A stretch of 64,000 nt of DNA from Methylocystaceae bacterium (GTDB lineage Bacteria > Pseudomonadota > Alphaproteobacteria > Rhizobiales > Beijerinckiaceae), in NCBI GenBank assembly GCA_009773555.1, contig WSXZ01000012.1:1-64000 (forward strand), in the 5' to 3' direction. The notes beneath the pieces were generated by a model. That model searched no databases, was not told where the DNA came from, and was given only the letters and a program-made list of their open reading frames with translations. Positions 52,325 through 62,395 of this stretch are shown here, in pieces. Both the position numbers and the translations under genes were made by a program. How positions within the stretch are numbered: the stretch's first letter is position 1; every line of letters starts with the position of its first letter.

Positions 52325-53423
52325 TCAGACGCCAGTTCGGATGCGCGGGAGCAAGAACCGCGCGCGCGATGGCGTAGGCGAAGGCGATTCGCGCCACGCC
52401 CTCGACAAAGCGTCGCCAGATCGGTTCGAGCGCGGCGTCGATAAGATCGTAGGCGTCAAAGGCGAGGCTTAACGCGCCGACCGCCGCGACCGGCGCAGCC
52501 ACGATGACCAGCGCCGTCCATCCGGCCGCGGCCGCCTTGCGCAAAGGCGTCGGAGCGGACTCGTCCGCCGAACGACGGACGACGCGCCGCGCCATGAAGA
52601 GCGCCAGGGCGAGGCTCGCTGCGATCGCAAAAAGCACGGCGAAAAACTGCGCGCGTCGGCCGCCGTTGACGCGATCGACGACATTCGCCGTTCGGTCGGA
52701 AAGAAAGGTCATAGAATCGCTGATCACGGCGGGCGCGCCGTCGAGCGCGGCGCGCCACAGCGAAGGCGAGAATAGACCATCCGTGCGCAGAAAGAGATTC
52801 TTCGCAAAGAGCCCGCGCTGGCGCGCGACAATCGTTACGGCGACCTGCCGCGTCTCGAGCAACATGGCGCGCGCGCGTTTGAGAGTCGCATCAACCGCGT
52901 CGTAAAGACGACGCTGCTCTTGGAGTTCGGCGTCAGCGCTGACGCGCGCGGCCGCGTCGGCGGATTCGGGCCCGTTCGGCGTCGCTTCGGGCGCGGGGAC
53001 CGGCGGTCCTCTCGCCGGCGGCGGCTTCGCGACGCTGTTCTTTACAGCAGGTTTGGCCTGGGGCTTGGACTCCGTCGGCGTCTCGGGCGCTTTGGGAGCC
53101 TCTTTTGGCGGCTCCTGGGGTTTTGCGGCGGCGGGCGCAAGCTCCTTCAACCGCGCATCGATCGCGGCGAGACGCGGCGTCAGCTTTTCGATCGTTTCTT
53201 CCAGTTCGTGCGGCAAGGGTTCGATACGCGCGCGCAGACTGCGCAGCGCGGCGTCGGAAAGCTCGGGCTGCTCAAGCGCCTTCTGCACTTCGTCCAGCGT
53301 GGCGCGCGCGCGATCAAGACGCGCGTTGAACTGTTCGATCGAAGCCGGCGCTTCGTCGGCGCGCAGTCCGGGGGCGGCGAGCGTCGCAATCAGGATGGCG
53401 ATCAGGAGCGTCAGTATGCGCAC
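52158..53423 (-). CDS. DUF3772/MscS channel, N-terminal part of a split gene
   Basis: A 421-residue frame: signal peptide (MRILTLLIAILIATLAAPGLRA), a periplasmic coiled-coil DUF3772 region (residues 25-90), a Pro/Ala-rich segment, then membrane helices around residues 275-295 and 305-325. It ends after AHPNWRLIDPGDRL in an Arg-rich run that does not resemble the family, because the true frame is the one of the neighbouring 50888-52324 frame. The combined gene would encode about 840 residues. A sequencing error or a genuine inactivating indel are both possible. Confidence 0.85.
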   Translation of the reverse strand: MRILTLLIAILIATLAAPGLRADEAPASIEQFNARLDRARATLDEVQKALEQPELSDAALRSLRARIEPLPHELEETIEKLTPRLAAIDARLKELAPAAAKPQEPPKEAPKAPETPTESKPQAKPAVKNSVAKPPPARGPPVPAPEATPNGPESADAAARVSADAELQEQRRLYDAVDATLKRARAMLLETRQVAVTIVARQRGLFAKNLFLRTDGLFSPSLWRAALDGAPAVISDSMTFLSDRTANVVDRVNGGRRAQFFAVLFAIAASLALALFMARRVVRRSADESAPTPLRKAAAAGWTALVIVAAPVAAVGALSLAFDAYDLIDAALEPIWRRFVEGVARIAFAYAIARAVLAPAHPNWRLIDPGDRLDSFRGAFPGAVGRVRAGGASYRDRDARPRRYDRRGAHRDRPVQSAKPS

Positions 53424-53481
53424 ATGCGTTCCTTAAATGGAGCGAGCCGATCAAATCGGTTTCGAGCACGCGGACGAAAGG

Positions 53482-54591
53482 TCAATCTTGCGGCGGTTCG
53501 AGTTCGTCACGGTAAGACCGCTTGTCGCCGTTCCGGTCGACCACGGTCCATCCCCCCTGCCCGTCCGGCGCGGCGGCGCCCTCGGCGACCCGCGCCTTGC
53601 CGAAGCCGCCGGGAATGTCGAGCACATAGGCCGGCAACGCAACGCTGGTCACGCGGCGCGACAGCTCTGCGTAGATTCGCCTGCCCGCCGCGAGGCTGAG
53701 CCGAAAATGCGCGGTCCCCGGCGCGAGATCTGGATGGTGCAGATAATAGGGCCGAATGCCCAGACCTGCCAAATCGCGCATCAGCCGCTCCAAGACGTCG
53801 ACGTTGTCATTGACGCCCTTGAGCAGCACGGTCTGGGAGAGAAGCACTGCGCCGGCCTCGCGCAACTGAGCGATCGCCGCGCGCGCCGGCTCCGTCAATT
53901 CGCGCGCATGGTTGACATGCAAGGCGACGAACAGCGTCTTGCCGCTTTCGCGAAGCACGGCAAGCCGATCGCTCGTCACGAGATCGGGCGCGACCGTCGG
54001 CGCGCGCGTATGGATGCGTAACAGCCGCACATGCGTAATCTCGGCAAGCCGGCGCGACACGGCGCCGAGGCGACGCGCCGACAGCATCAAGGGATCGCCG
54101 CCGGTGAGGATCACTTCGAAAATCTGAGCATGGGCGGCGATATAATCGAGCGCCGCGCCGACGTGACGCTCGGGCAGCAGATCGCCTTTGCCGCGCCCCA
54201 CCGTCTCGCGCCGGAAACAAAAACGGCAGTAGACCGGACAGACGGACAAAAGCTTCAAGAGCACGCGGTCGGGATAGCGATGCACAAGCCCCGGCAGCGG
54301 CGAATGCGCGTCGTCGCCGATCGGATCGGAAAGTTCCTGCGGACTTGTCGCGGCCTCGCGAAGATCGGGGATAAATTGCCGCGCAATCGGATCATTCGGA
54401 TCGTCGGGGTCGATCAGCGCCACGATCTCCGGCGTGACGGCGATGCTGTAGCGCTGCGCCACCTGATCGAGACCGTTGACCTCGTTCATGAGGCGCGCGT
54501 CAACCAGATCGACAAGCGAAGTAAGCGTGCGTAGCGGCGCGCGCATTCGCGCAGCTGCGTCTTGATCCAGCGGCAAGCGTTTCTCCGCCAC
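53482..54591 (-). CDS. KamA-family radical SAM protein (lysine 2,3-aminomutase-like, EpmB-related)
   Basis: Radical-SAM/PLP enzyme. The 369-residue protein has CPVYCRFCFRRE (the C-x3-C-x2-C radical-SAM motif), ILTGGDPLML, RIHTRAPTV, LVTSD and, late, GLGIRPYYLHHPDL. This fits KamA-type aminomutases; in enterobacteria the relative EpmB acts with EpmA on elongation factor P. No epmA or efp gene is adjacent, so the substrate is unsettled. The GTG at 54591 is chosen; an ATG at 54546 is an alternative. Upstream sequence is repetitive. Confidence 0.85.
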   Translation of the reverse strand: MAEKRLPLDQDAAARMRAPLRTLTSLVDLVDARLMNEVNGLDQVAQRYSIAVTPEIVALIDPDDPNDPIARQFIPDLREAATSPQELSDPIGDDAHSPLPGLVHRYPDRVLLKLLSVCPVYCRFCFRRETVGRGKGDLLPERHVGAALDYIAAHAQIFEVILTGGDPLMLSARRLGAVSRRLAEITHVRLLRIHTRAPTVAPDLVTSDRLAVLRESGKTLFVALHVNHARELTEPARAAIAQLREAGAVLLSQTVLLKGVNDNVDVLERLMRDLAGLGIRPYYLHHPDLAPGTAHFRLSLAAGRRIYAELSRRVTSVALPAYVLDIPGGFGKARVAEGAAAPDGQGGWTVVDRNGDKRSYRDELEPPQD

Positions 54592-54600
54592 GCAATCGTT

Positions 54601-54710
54601 CTCTCTCCCGCGCAGCGGAGGAGAGTTGGAGAGGGGGCGATGCGGTTCGCGCTCGGCTCGAATATATTCCCCCTCCCTTACCCTCCCCCGCTGCGCGGGA
54701 GCGGGAGGCG
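54601..54710. repeat. Nested inverted repeat upstream of argG-direction end
   Basis: CTCCCGCGCAGCGG (54605-54618) and CCGCTGCGCGGGAG (54688-54701) are perfect 14-base complements, and GAGAGGGGG / CCCCCTCCC pair inside. It is similar in style to the element at 40437. It lies between the KamA gene start and the argG stop, where it may stop read-through from argG. Confidence 0.7.
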
Positions 54711-54746
54711 TCAAGCGTTCCGCGAAAAAATCATCCGCGCGGTCCG

Positions 54747-55985
54747 TTATTGCTTCGCCCCCCGCGCGGCGCGCTTGGCCAGCGTGCGCAGCCGCAGCGC
54801 GTTGAGCTTGATGAAGCCTTCCGCGTCGCGCTGGTCGTAGGTTCCGCCTTCTTCGAAAGTGACAAGGTCCTGATCGTAAAGAGACCAGGGGCTTTCGCGA
54901 CCGACGAGCGTCGCCGAGCCCTTGTAGAGCTTGATGCGCACGCGGCCCGTGACATGCTCCTGGCTTTTGTCGATCGCGGCCTGCAGCATCTCGCGCTCCG
55001 GCGCGAACCAGAATCCGTTATAGATCAGTTCGGCGTAGCGCGGCATCAGCTCGTCTTTCAGATGCGCGGCGCCGCGGTCGAGCGTCAGGCTTTCGATTCC
55101 GCGATGCGCGACGAGCAGAATCGCGCCGCCGGGCGTCTCATACATGCCGCGCGATTTCATGCCGACGAAGCGGTTTTCGACGAGATCGAGCCGGCCGATC
55201 CCGTGAAGACGCCCCAGATCATTGAGCTTGGCGAGAAGCGCCGCCGGCGAAAGCTTGACACCGTCCACGGCCGACGCGTCGCCTTTCTCGAAATCGATCG
55301 TGACATATTGCGGCTTATCGGGCGCATCTTCGGGATTGCCGGTGCGCGAATAGACGTAATCGGGCGTCTCGTTGGTCGGATCTTCGAGCACCTTCCCCTC
55401 CGAAGACGTGTGCAGAAGATTGGCGTCGGTCGAGAACGGCGCTTCGCCGCGCTTGTCTTTCGCGATCGGGATCTGGTTCTTTTCGGCGAAGGCGATGAGA
55501 TCGGCGCGCGAGACGAAGTCCCATTCGCGCCACGGCGCGATCACGATGATATCGGGCTCGAGCGCGTAATAGCCGAGTTCGAACCGCACCTGGTCGTTGC
55601 CCTTGCCGGTCGCGCCATGGCAGACCGCGTCGGCGCCCATTTTGCGCGCGATCTCGATCTGCTTCTTGGCGATGAGCGGGCGGGCGATCGAGGTGCCAAG
55701 CAGATAAAGCCCCTCATATTGGGCGTTAGCGCGGAACATCGGGAAGACGTAATCGCGCACGAATTCTTCGCGCAGATCTTCGATGAAGATGTTTTCAGGC
55801 TTGACGCCCAGAAGCAGCGCCTTCTCGCGCGCGGGCTCGAGCTCCTCGCCCTGACCGAGATCGGCGGTGAAGGTGATGACTTCCGCGCCATAGGTCGTCT
55901 GCAGCCATTTCAGAATGATCGAGGTGTCGAGCCCCCCGGAATAGGCGAGGACGACGCGTTTGATTTCTTTTTTCTGGCGGGTCAT
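54747..55985 (-). CDS. argG: Argininosuccinate synthase ArgG
   Basis: Joins citrulline and aspartate in arginine synthesis using ATP. The 412-residue protein starts [22 protein letters not shown] with the P-loop, then [51 protein letters not shown] and [14 protein letters not shown], all typical. It runs convergent/unpaired; no other arg genes are adjacent. An antisense open frame covers it and is not believed. Confidence 0.96.
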   Translation of the reverse strand: MTRQKKEIKRVVLAYSGGLDTSIILKWLQTTYGAEVITFTADLGQGEELEPAREKALLLGVKPENIFIEDLREEFVRDYVFPMFRANAQYEGLYLLGTSIARPLIAKKQIEIARKMGADAVCHGATGKGNDQVRFELGYYALEPDIIVIAPWREWDFVSRADLIAFAEKNQIPIAKDKRGEAPFSTDANLLHTSSEGKVLEDPTNETPDYVYSRTGNPEDAPDKPQYVTIDFEKGDASAVDGVKLSPAALLAKLNDLGRLHGIGRLDLVENRFVGMKSRGMYETPGGAILLVAHRGIESLTLDRGAAHLKDELMPRYAELIYNGFWFAPEREMLQAAIDKSQEHVTGRVRIKLYKGSATLVGRESPWSLYDQDLVTFEEGGTYDQRDAEGFIKLNALRLRTLAKRAARGAKQ

Positions 55986-56090
55986 TTTGGCTCTGGCTCG
56001 GCGGGAGGCGATTTGCGCGCGGACTATAGGCGCCGCGGGCCCGAGCGCAAGGCGGCGCGACGCGGCCCACGTCCGCGAAGGAGAAACAGC

Positions 56091-56576
56091 GTGCAACGAA
56101 CATTCGCCCTTGCGGGCATGCTTTCTTTTCTGGGGCTATCGGGTCTCTGCGCGCAAACCGACCAGCGCGTCTGGACGCTCGGCGGACTGGAGGACAAAAA
56201 CGCCGACAGCATCTATCTTGGCTATGGGGTGCCGGAGAGCGACGACAGCCTTGGGAGCTTCACCTGCACGCCAGGCAGCGGCCTGGTCAAAATCTGGATC
56301 GCCGAAACCAGCGCCAAGCTTAAAGCGGGAGGCAAGACGACGGCGATCCTTTCCGTCGGCGAAAAGACGGCGAAGGTCGCCGGCAAGCTCGTGCCCAATG
56401 AAGAAGCGGGCGTGCCGAGCTTCGAAGGGAGCCTGACGGCGAAAGAACCGATCTTCGCGGCTATGGCCGGCGGGGAAACGCTCGACATCGACGTTGGCGG
56501 AACAAAGCGATCGGCGCCCCTTGCCAACGCAGCGGAGAAATTCAAGAAATTCGCCGCGGCCTGCGCCAAACGCTAA
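56091..56576 (+). CDS. Hypothetical secreted protein
   Basis: A 161-residue protein with a GTG start and AAGGAG site. Signal peptide [23 protein letters not shown] (shown in part) precedes a mature part with a beta-rich look ([45 protein letters not shown]). The last Cys pairs with the one in SFTCTPG. No family recognised. It is followed by the Zur gene. Confidence 0.6.
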   Translation: MQRTFALAGMLSFLGLSGLCAQTDQRVWTLGGLEDKNADSIYLGYGVPESDDSLGSFTCTPGSGLVKIWIAETSAKLKAGGKTTAILSVGEKTAKVAGKLVPNEEAGVPSFEGSLTAKEPIFAAMAGGETLDIDVGGTKRSAPLANAAEKFKKFAAACAKR

Positions 56577-56615
56577 AGCCTCGTTTTTTACGTCGGAGCC
56601 CCCTAAATTGGCGCA

Positions 56616-57047
56616 ATGAGCAGCCGTTCGACAAAAAATCCCACACGGTCCAAGGTCGCCGGTCTGACGCCGGCGCGCCGCCGTGCGCTCGACATTCTCA
56701 CGCAAGCGAACCGCCCGGTCGGCGCTTATGAGATGATCGACCTCATGGCCGACGAAGAGGGCAAGCGCCCCGCGCCCGTCTCCGTCTATCGCGCGCTCGG
56801 CTATCTCATGGACAACGGCCTCGCGCATCGGCTCGCGTCAAAAAACGCCTATATCGTCTGCGGCCACGCGCATGAGGCCGAGGAGCCCGTCGTCTTCATC
56901 ATTTGCGAGCAATGCGGCGAGGTGAAAGAGGCGACGTCGCCAGGATTTGCCCGCGAGCTCGCGGCACTCGTCGGAGCGGCGCATTTCAGCGCCCGCACGC
57001 GCGTCGTGGAAATCGCCGGGCGCTGCGCCCGCTGCGAAGGCAAATAG
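56616..57047 (+). CDS. zur: Fur-family transcriptional repressor (Zur-like)
   Basis: Metal-dependent repressor of the Fur family, 143 residues. Winged-helix part: LTPARRRALDILTQANRPVGAYEMIDLM, then RPAPVSVYRALGYLMDNGLAHRL. C-terminal metal sites: CGHAHEAEEP, ICEQCGEV and a final CARCEGK, two CxxC pairs for structural zinc. The CGHAH and the long N-terminus suit zinc-responsive Zur better than Fur. It is followed by two TPM genes, overlapping by about three bases. Confidence 0.85.
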   Translation: MSSRSTKNPTRSKVAGLTPARRRALDILTQANRPVGAYEMIDLMADEEGKRPAPVSVYRALGYLMDNGLAHRLASKNAYIVCGHAHEAEEPVVFIICEQCGEVKEATSPGFARELAALVGAAHFSARTRVVEIAGRCARCEGK

Positions 57048-57049
57048 TG

Positions 57050-57838
57050 ATGCGCGGGGCCGCGCGCTGGCTTACGCCGCTCTTCTTTCTTGTCGCGTCG
57101 CTGGCCTTCGCGGCGGTGAACTATCCGCTGCTCGCTGGTCGGGTGGTTGACCAAGCCGATGTCATTCCGCCGTCCACGAAAAGCGCGATCGAGACAAAGC
57201 TGAGGGATCTCGAGGATAAATCCGGCATTCAGCTCGTTGTCGCATCTGTCAATTCGCTGGACGGCCTGGACGTCGAAACCTACGCCAACGGCCTGTTTCG
57301 CGCTTGGAAGCTCGGCGAAGCAAAAAAGAACAATGGCGTTCTGTTTCTGGTCGCGCCGAACGAGCGCAAAATGCGCATCGAAGTCGGCTACGGCCTGGAA
57401 GGAACGCTCACCGACGCGCTGTCGAAGATCATTTTGACGAGCGCGGTGGCGCCGCGTTTCAAAGCGCGGGACTACGGCGCGGGGATCGAACGCGGCGTCG
57501 AGGGGATCATCGAGGTGCTCTCCGGCGATTCCGCCGAATGGACGAAACGCGCGCGGGGGCCGCAGTCGACGACCTTCGATGAGCTTTCGCCGCTCATTTT
57601 TTTCGCCCTGTTTCTGTTCATCGTGGTCTGGATGGCGCGTAGCGCGCGCGGCGGCCGGCCAACGAGCTACCGGCGCGACAGGCGCGGCGGCCCCCCTTTC
57701 ATCGTATTGCCCCCGAGCGGCGGCTTCTGGGGGGATTCTAGCGGCGGGTGGAAAGGGGGAGGCGGTTTCGGAGACGGCGGCGGCTTTTCCGGCGGCGGCG
57801 GCTCGTCCGGCGGCGGCGGCGCTTCGGGGGATTGGTGA
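57050..57838 (+). CDS. TPM-domain membrane protein (Gly-rich tail)
   Basis: A 262-residue protein with a signal peptide (WLTPLFFLVASLAFA), a TPM (TPM_phosphatase) domain (VDQADVIPPSTKSAIETKLRDLEDKSGIQLVVASVNSLDG...FRAWKLGEAKKNNGVLFLVAPNERKMRIEVGYGLEG), one membrane helix near residue 180 and a Gly-rich C-terminus with GGGGFGDGGGFSGGG. TPM proteins with a Gly-rich tail are common and poorly understood. It starts one base after the zur stop and overlaps the next gene. Confidence 0.82.
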   Translation: MRGAARWLTPLFFLVASLAFAAVNYPLLAGRVVDQADVIPPSTKSAIETKLRDLEDKSGIQLVVASVNSLDGLDVETYANGLFRAWKLGEAKKNNGVLFLVAPNERKMRIEVGYGLEGTLTDALSKIILTSAVAPRFKARDYGAGIERGVEGIIEVLSGDSAEWTKRARGPQSTTFDELSPLIFFALFLFIVVWMARSARGGRPTSYRRDRRGGPPFIVLPPSGGFWGDSSGGWKGGGGFGDGGGFSGGGGSSGGGGASGDW

Positions 57839-58446
57839 TGCAGCTCACGGCGGACGACTTCGAGCGCATCGCGGAGGCTATTCGTCGGGCCGAAGAAAAA
57901 ACCTCCGGCGAGATCGTCTGCGTGCTGGCGCGTCGCTCTTCCGATTACGCCTTCGTGCCGCCGCTCTGGGGCGCATTTATCGCGCTAGCGTCGCCTTGGC
58001 CCATGATGCTTTTCACCGAACTTTCGCCTCGTGAGATTTTTGCGGCGCAGATCGCCATCTTTATCGCTGCGACGCTCGTCGTTTCATGGGGACCGGTGCG
58101 CTTTTTCTTGACGCCGCGCGCCGTGAAACGCGCCCGCGCCGCGCGCGAGGCGATTGAGCAATTTTTCTCGCGCGGCGTCTCCGCCACCAAGGCGCGCACG
58201 GGCGTGCTCATATTCGTTTCATTCGCCGAGCGTTACGCGCGCATCGTCGCGGACGACGCCATCGCCGCAAAAATCAGTAATGATGAATGGCAGGCCGCTC
58301 TCGATTTGCTGCTTCGAGACTTGCAACGAGAACGGCTCTCGGACGGCTTTGTCGCGGCGATAGAGGAATGCGCGCGCCTCCTGGCGCGGCATGCGCCGCC
58401 CGGCGCCAGCGGCGACGAACTGCCGGACAAAATCTATGTGATGTAG
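57838..58446 (+). CDS. Second TPM-domain membrane protein
   Basis: A 202-residue protein. It starts MQLTADDFERIAEAIRRAEEKTSGEIVCVLARRSSDYAF, a TPM-like segment (EKTSGEIVCVL matches the DKSGIQLVV-like start of the domain), and has two membrane helices (about residues 40-60 and 75-100), then FSRGVSATKARTGVLIFVSFAERYARIVADDAIAAK. The overlap TGATG couples it to the first TPM gene. Paired TPM genes with zur is a recurrent layout I suspect but have not verified. Confidence 0.8.
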   Translation: MQLTADDFERIAEAIRRAEEKTSGEIVCVLARRSSDYAFVPPLWGAFIALASPWPMMLFTELSPREIFAAQIAIFIAATLVVSWGPVRFFLTPRAVKRARAAREAIEQFFSRGVSATKARTGVLIFVSFAERYARIVADDAIAAKISNDEWQAALDLLLRDLQRERLSDGFVAAIEECARLLARHAPPGASGDELPDKIYVM

Positions 58447-58485
58447 CGGGCCGCGCCTTCGCCGGGCCACCCATGCGCGCCCAGC

Positions 58486-59769
58486 TCAGGAGGCCTTTCG
58501 TTCGCGCGCGACTTCCCGCCAGCCGATGTCGCGGCGGCAAAACCCGCCCGGCCAATCGATGAGGTCGACCGCCGCATAAGCGCGCGCCTGGGCCTCGGCG
58601 ACGCTTTCGCCTAACGCCGTGACATTCAGCACGCGACCCCCGGCGGCGAGCAGGCGTCCGCCTTCCTCGCGCGTGCCGGCGTGGGTGATGGCGACGCCCT
58701 CGACGGCTTCGGCGCATTCGACGTTGCGGATTTCCGATCCGGTCATCGGCGGTCCCGGATAGTTTTTCGCCGCCAGCACCACCGTCAGCGCCGCCAGCGG
58801 CGAAAACCGCAGTCGCTGCTGAGGCAATGCGCCCCGCGCGGCGGCAAGCATCAGCTCCAGAAGATCGCCCTCGAGACGGGGCAGAATGACTTGCGCCTCC
58901 GGATCGCCGAATCGGCAATTATATTCGATGAGCTTTGGCCCCTCTTGTGTCAGCATGAGTCCGGCGTAGAGCACGCCCTTGAAGGGCGCGCCTTTGTCGC
59001 GCATCGCGCGCATCGTCGGCTCGATGATCTCGGCCATAACGCGCGCTTCGATTTCGGGCGTCACGACGGAAGCCGGCGAATAGGCGCCCATGCCGCCCGT
59101 GTTTGGTCCCGTGTCGCCGTCGCCGACCCGCTTATGATCCTGGGCGGCCGCGAACGGAAGCGCGCGAACCCCGTCGCAAATCGCAAAGAACGACGCCTCT
59201 TCGCCTTCGAGACATTCCTCGATGACGACCTCCGCGCCCGAGAGGCCGAAAGCGCCCGCGAACATCGCCTGCACGGCGCGTTCCGCTTCCTCGAGCGTCC
59301 GAGCCACGACGACGCCCTTGCCGGCGGCGAGCCCGTCCGCCTTGACGACGATCGGCGCGCCCTGCTCACGCAGATAGTTTAGCGCCGGCTCAAGCGCAGC
59401 AAATCGCGCATAGCTCGCGGTCGGAATCCCGTAGTCGCGACACAAATCCTTTGTAAAACCCTTGGACCCTTCAAGCTCAGCCGCCGCCTGAGTTGGCCCG
59501 AAGGCGAGGATCCCGCGCTTCTCCAGTTCGTCGACGAGACCGCCGATCAGCGGCTGCTCGGGTCCGACAATAACGAGCGCAATTCCCGCATCGCGACAAA
59601 AGTCGATCACGGCGGGGTGGTTGGCGACGTCGAGATCGACGTTATCTCCCACGCGAGCCGTCCCCGGATTGCCTGGGGCGATATAGAGCCGCGTCAGCAG
59701 CGGGCTTTTTGTTAGCGCATTGGCGATCGCATGCTCGCGACCGCCAGATCCGATCAGAAGAACATTCAT
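58486..59769 (-). CDS. purD: Phosphoribosylamine-glycine ligase PurD
   Basis: Purine synthesis step 2, an ATP-grasp ligase. The 427-residue protein starts [19 protein letters not shown] and has [47 protein letters not shown]-like region and [11 protein letters not shown]. All signature segments of PurD are present and the length is normal. It stands alone and diverges from the next gene. Confidence 0.96.
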   Translation of the reverse strand: MNVLLIGSGGREHAIANALTKSPLLTRLYIAPGNPGTARVGDNVDLDVANHPAVIDFCRDAGIALVIVGPEQPLIGGLVDELEKRGILAFGPTQAAAELEGSKGFTKDLCRDYGIPTASYARFAALEPALNYLREQGAPIVVKADGLAAGKGVVVARTLEEAERAVQAMFAGAFGLSGAEVVIEECLEGEEASFFAICDGVRALPFAAAQDHKRVGDGDTGPNTGGMGAYSPASVVTPEIEARVMAEIIEPTMRAMRDKGAPFKGVLYAGLMLTQEGPKLIEYNCRFGDPEAQVILPRLEGDLLELMLAAARGALPQQRLRFSPLAALTVVLAAKNYPGPPMTGSEIRNVECAEAVEGVAITHAGTREEGGRLLAAGGRVLNVTALGESVAEAQARAYAAVDLIDWPGGFCRRDIGWREVARERKAS

Positions 59770-59908
59770 CAACGCTCGCCCGGTTGCTTCGTTTCCGCTT
59801 CTAGAGCGCGCGGACGCCAAAAGGCAATCCGCCGCCGAATGCTAGGCTTGCCCGTTGCGTAAGCGCCGCTAGCTATCGGTCCGGGGGCTAGCGGCTGGAG
59901 TGTCCCAC

Positions 59909-60514
59909 ATGTCCATTACCCGAGATATCGCATCGCATGACAATGCGGTCGCTTACGGCGGCCTCATTGACGCTATCGGCGGAGTCGCCACCATCGTCCT
60001 CGTGATTTGCGGTTTAGTTGGAATAGCGCCCCCCATGATGGTCGCAATCGCGACGATCGTGTTTGGCGTCGCTTTGTTAATTCAAGGCGGAGCTATGCTG
60101 TCGGAATATATGCAGGTCGTGTTTCCCGGCGGCGTTCGAACCGCTTCCGCCGAGCAGATGGGCGGCAATAGTCTCGCGCTCGTCTTCCTCGTCGGCGCTG
60201 CCGGTATTGTGCTGGGCGTTCTGTCGCTCCTTGGAATCAGTGCGGCAATACTGACCCCGGTCGCCGCGATCAGCTACGGCACCGCTCTGTTGCTGAGCAG
60301 CAACGCCGTATGGCGCCTCTATGTGCTGCGACGCGCCTCCGCTCAGATGGAGACCGCGATCGGACAGTCGCAACATGTCGGCGCCGAGATGCTCGCGAGC
60401 GAAATGGCGTCGGGCTCAGCGGGCATTCAGGCGCTCGCAGGATTGGCGGCGATCGTCATTGTGCTCACGGGCAGCACCATTAGCGCCACGGTTCTGAGCT
60501 TTATGCGAAGCTGA
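59909..60514 (+). CDS. Multi-span membrane protein of unknown function
   Basis: A 201-residue protein with about four to five membrane helices (GGVATIVLVICGLVGIAP, MVAIATIVFGVALLIQGGAML, LALVFLVGAAGIVLGVLSLLG, AAILTPVAAISYGTALLL and a last helix near the C-terminus). No family recognised. GGAG lies nine bases before the ATG at 59909; an upstream GTG adds three codons. It is followed by a strong rho-independent terminator. Confidence 0.65.
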   Translation: MSITRDIASHDNAVAYGGLIDAIGGVATIVLVICGLVGIAPPMMVAIATIVFGVALLIQGGAMLSEYMQVVFPGGVRTASAEQMGGNSLALVFLVGAAGIVLGVLSLLGISAAILTPVAAISYGTALLLSSNAVWRLYVLRRASAQMETAIGQSQHVGAEMLASEMASGSAGIQALAGLAAIVIVLTGSTISATVLSFMRS

Positions 60515-60543
60515 GCGCAGCGCCTGCGGGACACCTGCGGGAC

Positions 60544-60576
60544 AAATGCCCCCGACCAGTCGTCGGGGGCATTTTT
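60544..60576 (+). terminator. Rho-independent terminator
   Basis: A 13-base stem AAATGCCCCCGAC / GTCGGGGGCATTT around the loop CAGTC, followed by a run of T. It directly follows the membrane-protein gene, and in reverse it would also serve a minus-strand transcript. One of the few clear intrinsic terminators in the window. Confidence 0.9.
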
Positions 60577-60658
60577 CTGCCTCGTCGAGGCCCCAGACGG
60601 CTTCCCTCCCGGAGTGAAAATGCTCTAAAGACAGCGCAATCTCTCTTTGCGAGGCGAT

Positions 60659-62311
60659 ATGGCGCGGCAGTTCATCTATCACATGCAGGGCCTCAGCAAG
60701 ACCTATCCGGGCGGCAAGAAGGTCTTGGAGAACATCAATCTCTCCTTTTATCCCGACGCGAAGATCGGCGTTCTCGGCGTCAACGGCTCCGGCAAATCGA
60801 CGCTGCTGCGCATTATGGCGGGCGCCGACAAGGAATATTCTGGCGAGGGCTTCGTCGCCGAGGGCGCGCGGGTCGGCTATCTGCCGCAGGAGCCGCAGCT
60901 CGACCCGACGCTCGACGTGCGCGGCAATGTCATGCTCGGCGTCGCGGAGAAGAAGGCCATTCTCGATCGCTACAACGATCTCGCCATGAATTATTCCGAC
61001 GAGACCGCCGACGAGATGACAAAGCTCCAGGACGAAATCGAGGCTAAAGGTCTCTGGGACTTGGACAGCCAGGTCGACCAGGCGATGGACGCGCTCGGCT
61101 GTCCGCCGGACGACGCTGACGTCACCAAGCTTTCGGGCGGCGAGCGGCGCCGCGTGGCGCTGTGCAAGCTGCTGCTCGAACAGCCGGAAATGCTGCTCCT
61201 CGACGAACCGACGAACCATCTCGACGCTGAAACCGTCAACTGGCTCGAAGGACATCTGCGCCAGTATCCCGGCGCGATCCTCATCGTCACCCACGACCGC
61301 TATTTTTTGGACAATGTCACCGGTTGGATATTGGAGCTCGATCGCGGTCGCGGCATCCCCTACGAGGGCAATTACACCAGCTGGCTGAAGCAGAAGCAGA
61401 AGCGACTCTCTCAGGAATCTTCCGAGGACAAGGCGCGCCAACGCGCGCTTGAAGCCGAGAGCGAGTGGATCGCCGCTTCGCCGAAGGCGCGGCAGGCGAA
61501 AAGCAAGGCCCGCATTCAGCGCTATGAGGAACTCGTCGCCAAGCAGAACGACAAGGCGCCGACGACCGCGCAGATCGTCATTCCGGTGGCCGAGCGCCTC
61601 GGCGACAATGTCATCGATTTCGACCATCTGTCGAAAGGCTATGGCGACACGCTTCTGATCGACGATCTCTCCTTCAAATTGCCGCCCGGCGGCATCGTCG
61701 GGGTCATCGGGCCGAACGGCGCCGGCAAGACGACGCTGTTTCGCATGATCACCGGACAAGAGAAGCCCGACAAAGGGACGATCGAGATCGGCGACAGCGT
61801 GCAACTCGGCTATGTCGACCAGTCGCGCGACGCGCTGCACGCCAATAAGTCCGTCTGGGAGGAAATCTCGGACGGCAATGAGGTGATCTATCTCGGCAAG
61901 CGCGAGATCAACAGCCGCGCCTATTGCTCGGCCTTCAATTTCAAGGGCGCCGATCAGCAGAAGAAGGTCGGGCAGCTTTCAGGCGGCGAGCGCAACCGCG
62001 TGCATCTCGCCAAGATGCTGAAGAGCGGCGCCAATGTGCTGCTGCTCGACGAGCCGACCAACGACCTCGACGTCGACACGCTGCGCGCGCTCGAGGAGGC
62101 GCTCGTCGATTTCGCCGGCTGCGCCGTCATCATCTCGCATGACCGCTTTTTCCTGGACCGCATCGCGACGCATATTCTCGCCTATGAAGGCGACAGCCAT
62201 GTCGAATGGTTCGAGGGCAACTTCGCCGATTACGAGGAAGACAAGAAACGGCGCCTCGGGATCGACAGCGTCATTCCGCACCGGCTGAAATATAAGAAGT
62301 TCGCGCGGTGA
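60659..62311 (+). CDS. ettA: Energy-dependent translational throttle protein EttA (ABC-F)
   Basis: ABC-F ATPase that gates the ribosome under low energy. The 550-residue protein starts [23 protein letters not shown] and has two ABC domains: first Walker [10 protein letters not shown], signature [16 protein letters not shown], Walker [12 protein letters not shown]; second GPNGAGKTT and [15 protein letters not shown] with [11 protein letters not shown]. An arm region and PtIM linker lie between them ([20 protein letters not shown], typical of EttA). It has no membrane part. Confidence 0.95.
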   Translation: MARQFIYHMQGLSKTYPGGKKVLENINLSFYPDAKIGVLGVNGSGKSTLLRIMAGADKEYSGEGFVAEGARVGYLPQEPQLDPTLDVRGNVMLGVAEKKAILDRYNDLAMNYSDETADEMTKLQDEIEAKGLWDLDSQVDQAMDALGCPPDDADVTKLSGGERRRVALCKLLLEQPEMLLLDEPTNHLDAETVNWLEGHLRQYPGAILIVTHDRYFLDNVTGWILELDRGRGIPYEGNYTSWLKQKQKRLSQESSEDKARQRALEAESEWIAASPKARQAKSKARIQRYEELVAKQNDKAPTTAQIVIPVAERLGDNVIDFDHLSKGYGDTLLIDDLSFKLPPGGIVGVIGPNGAGKTTLFRMITGQEKPDKGTIEIGDSVQLGYVDQSRDALHANKSVWEEISDGNEVIYLGKREINSRAYCSAFNFKGADQQKKVGQLSGGERNRVHLAKMLKSGANVLLLDEPTNDLDVDTLRALEEALVDFAGCAVIISHDRFFLDRIATHILAYEGDSHVEWFEGNFADYEEDKKRRLGIDSVIPHRLKYKKFAR

Positions 62312-62395
62312 GGAGCTGATGCACTATAGCGGTCTGCTTTCATACCCCGCAGCTTCTCAGTTCAAGTTCGCTTGCCTGAATAGCCTGCTCCGTTC

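Noticed and set aside
50873-52444. Long plus-strand open frame opposite the MscS gene
   Set aside because: Low-complexity, Arg/Asp-rich sequence with no domain, antisense to a clear membrane channel.
54750-56090. Long plus-strand open frame opposite argG, merging into a real gene at 56091
   Set aside because: argG is certain on the minus strand; only the last part, from the GTG at 56091 with its own ribosome site and signal peptide, is believed.
60416-61840. Minus-strand open frame of more than 470 codons opposite ettA
   Set aside because: Composition is that of an antisense shadow, while both ABC domains of ettA are unmistakable on the plus strand.
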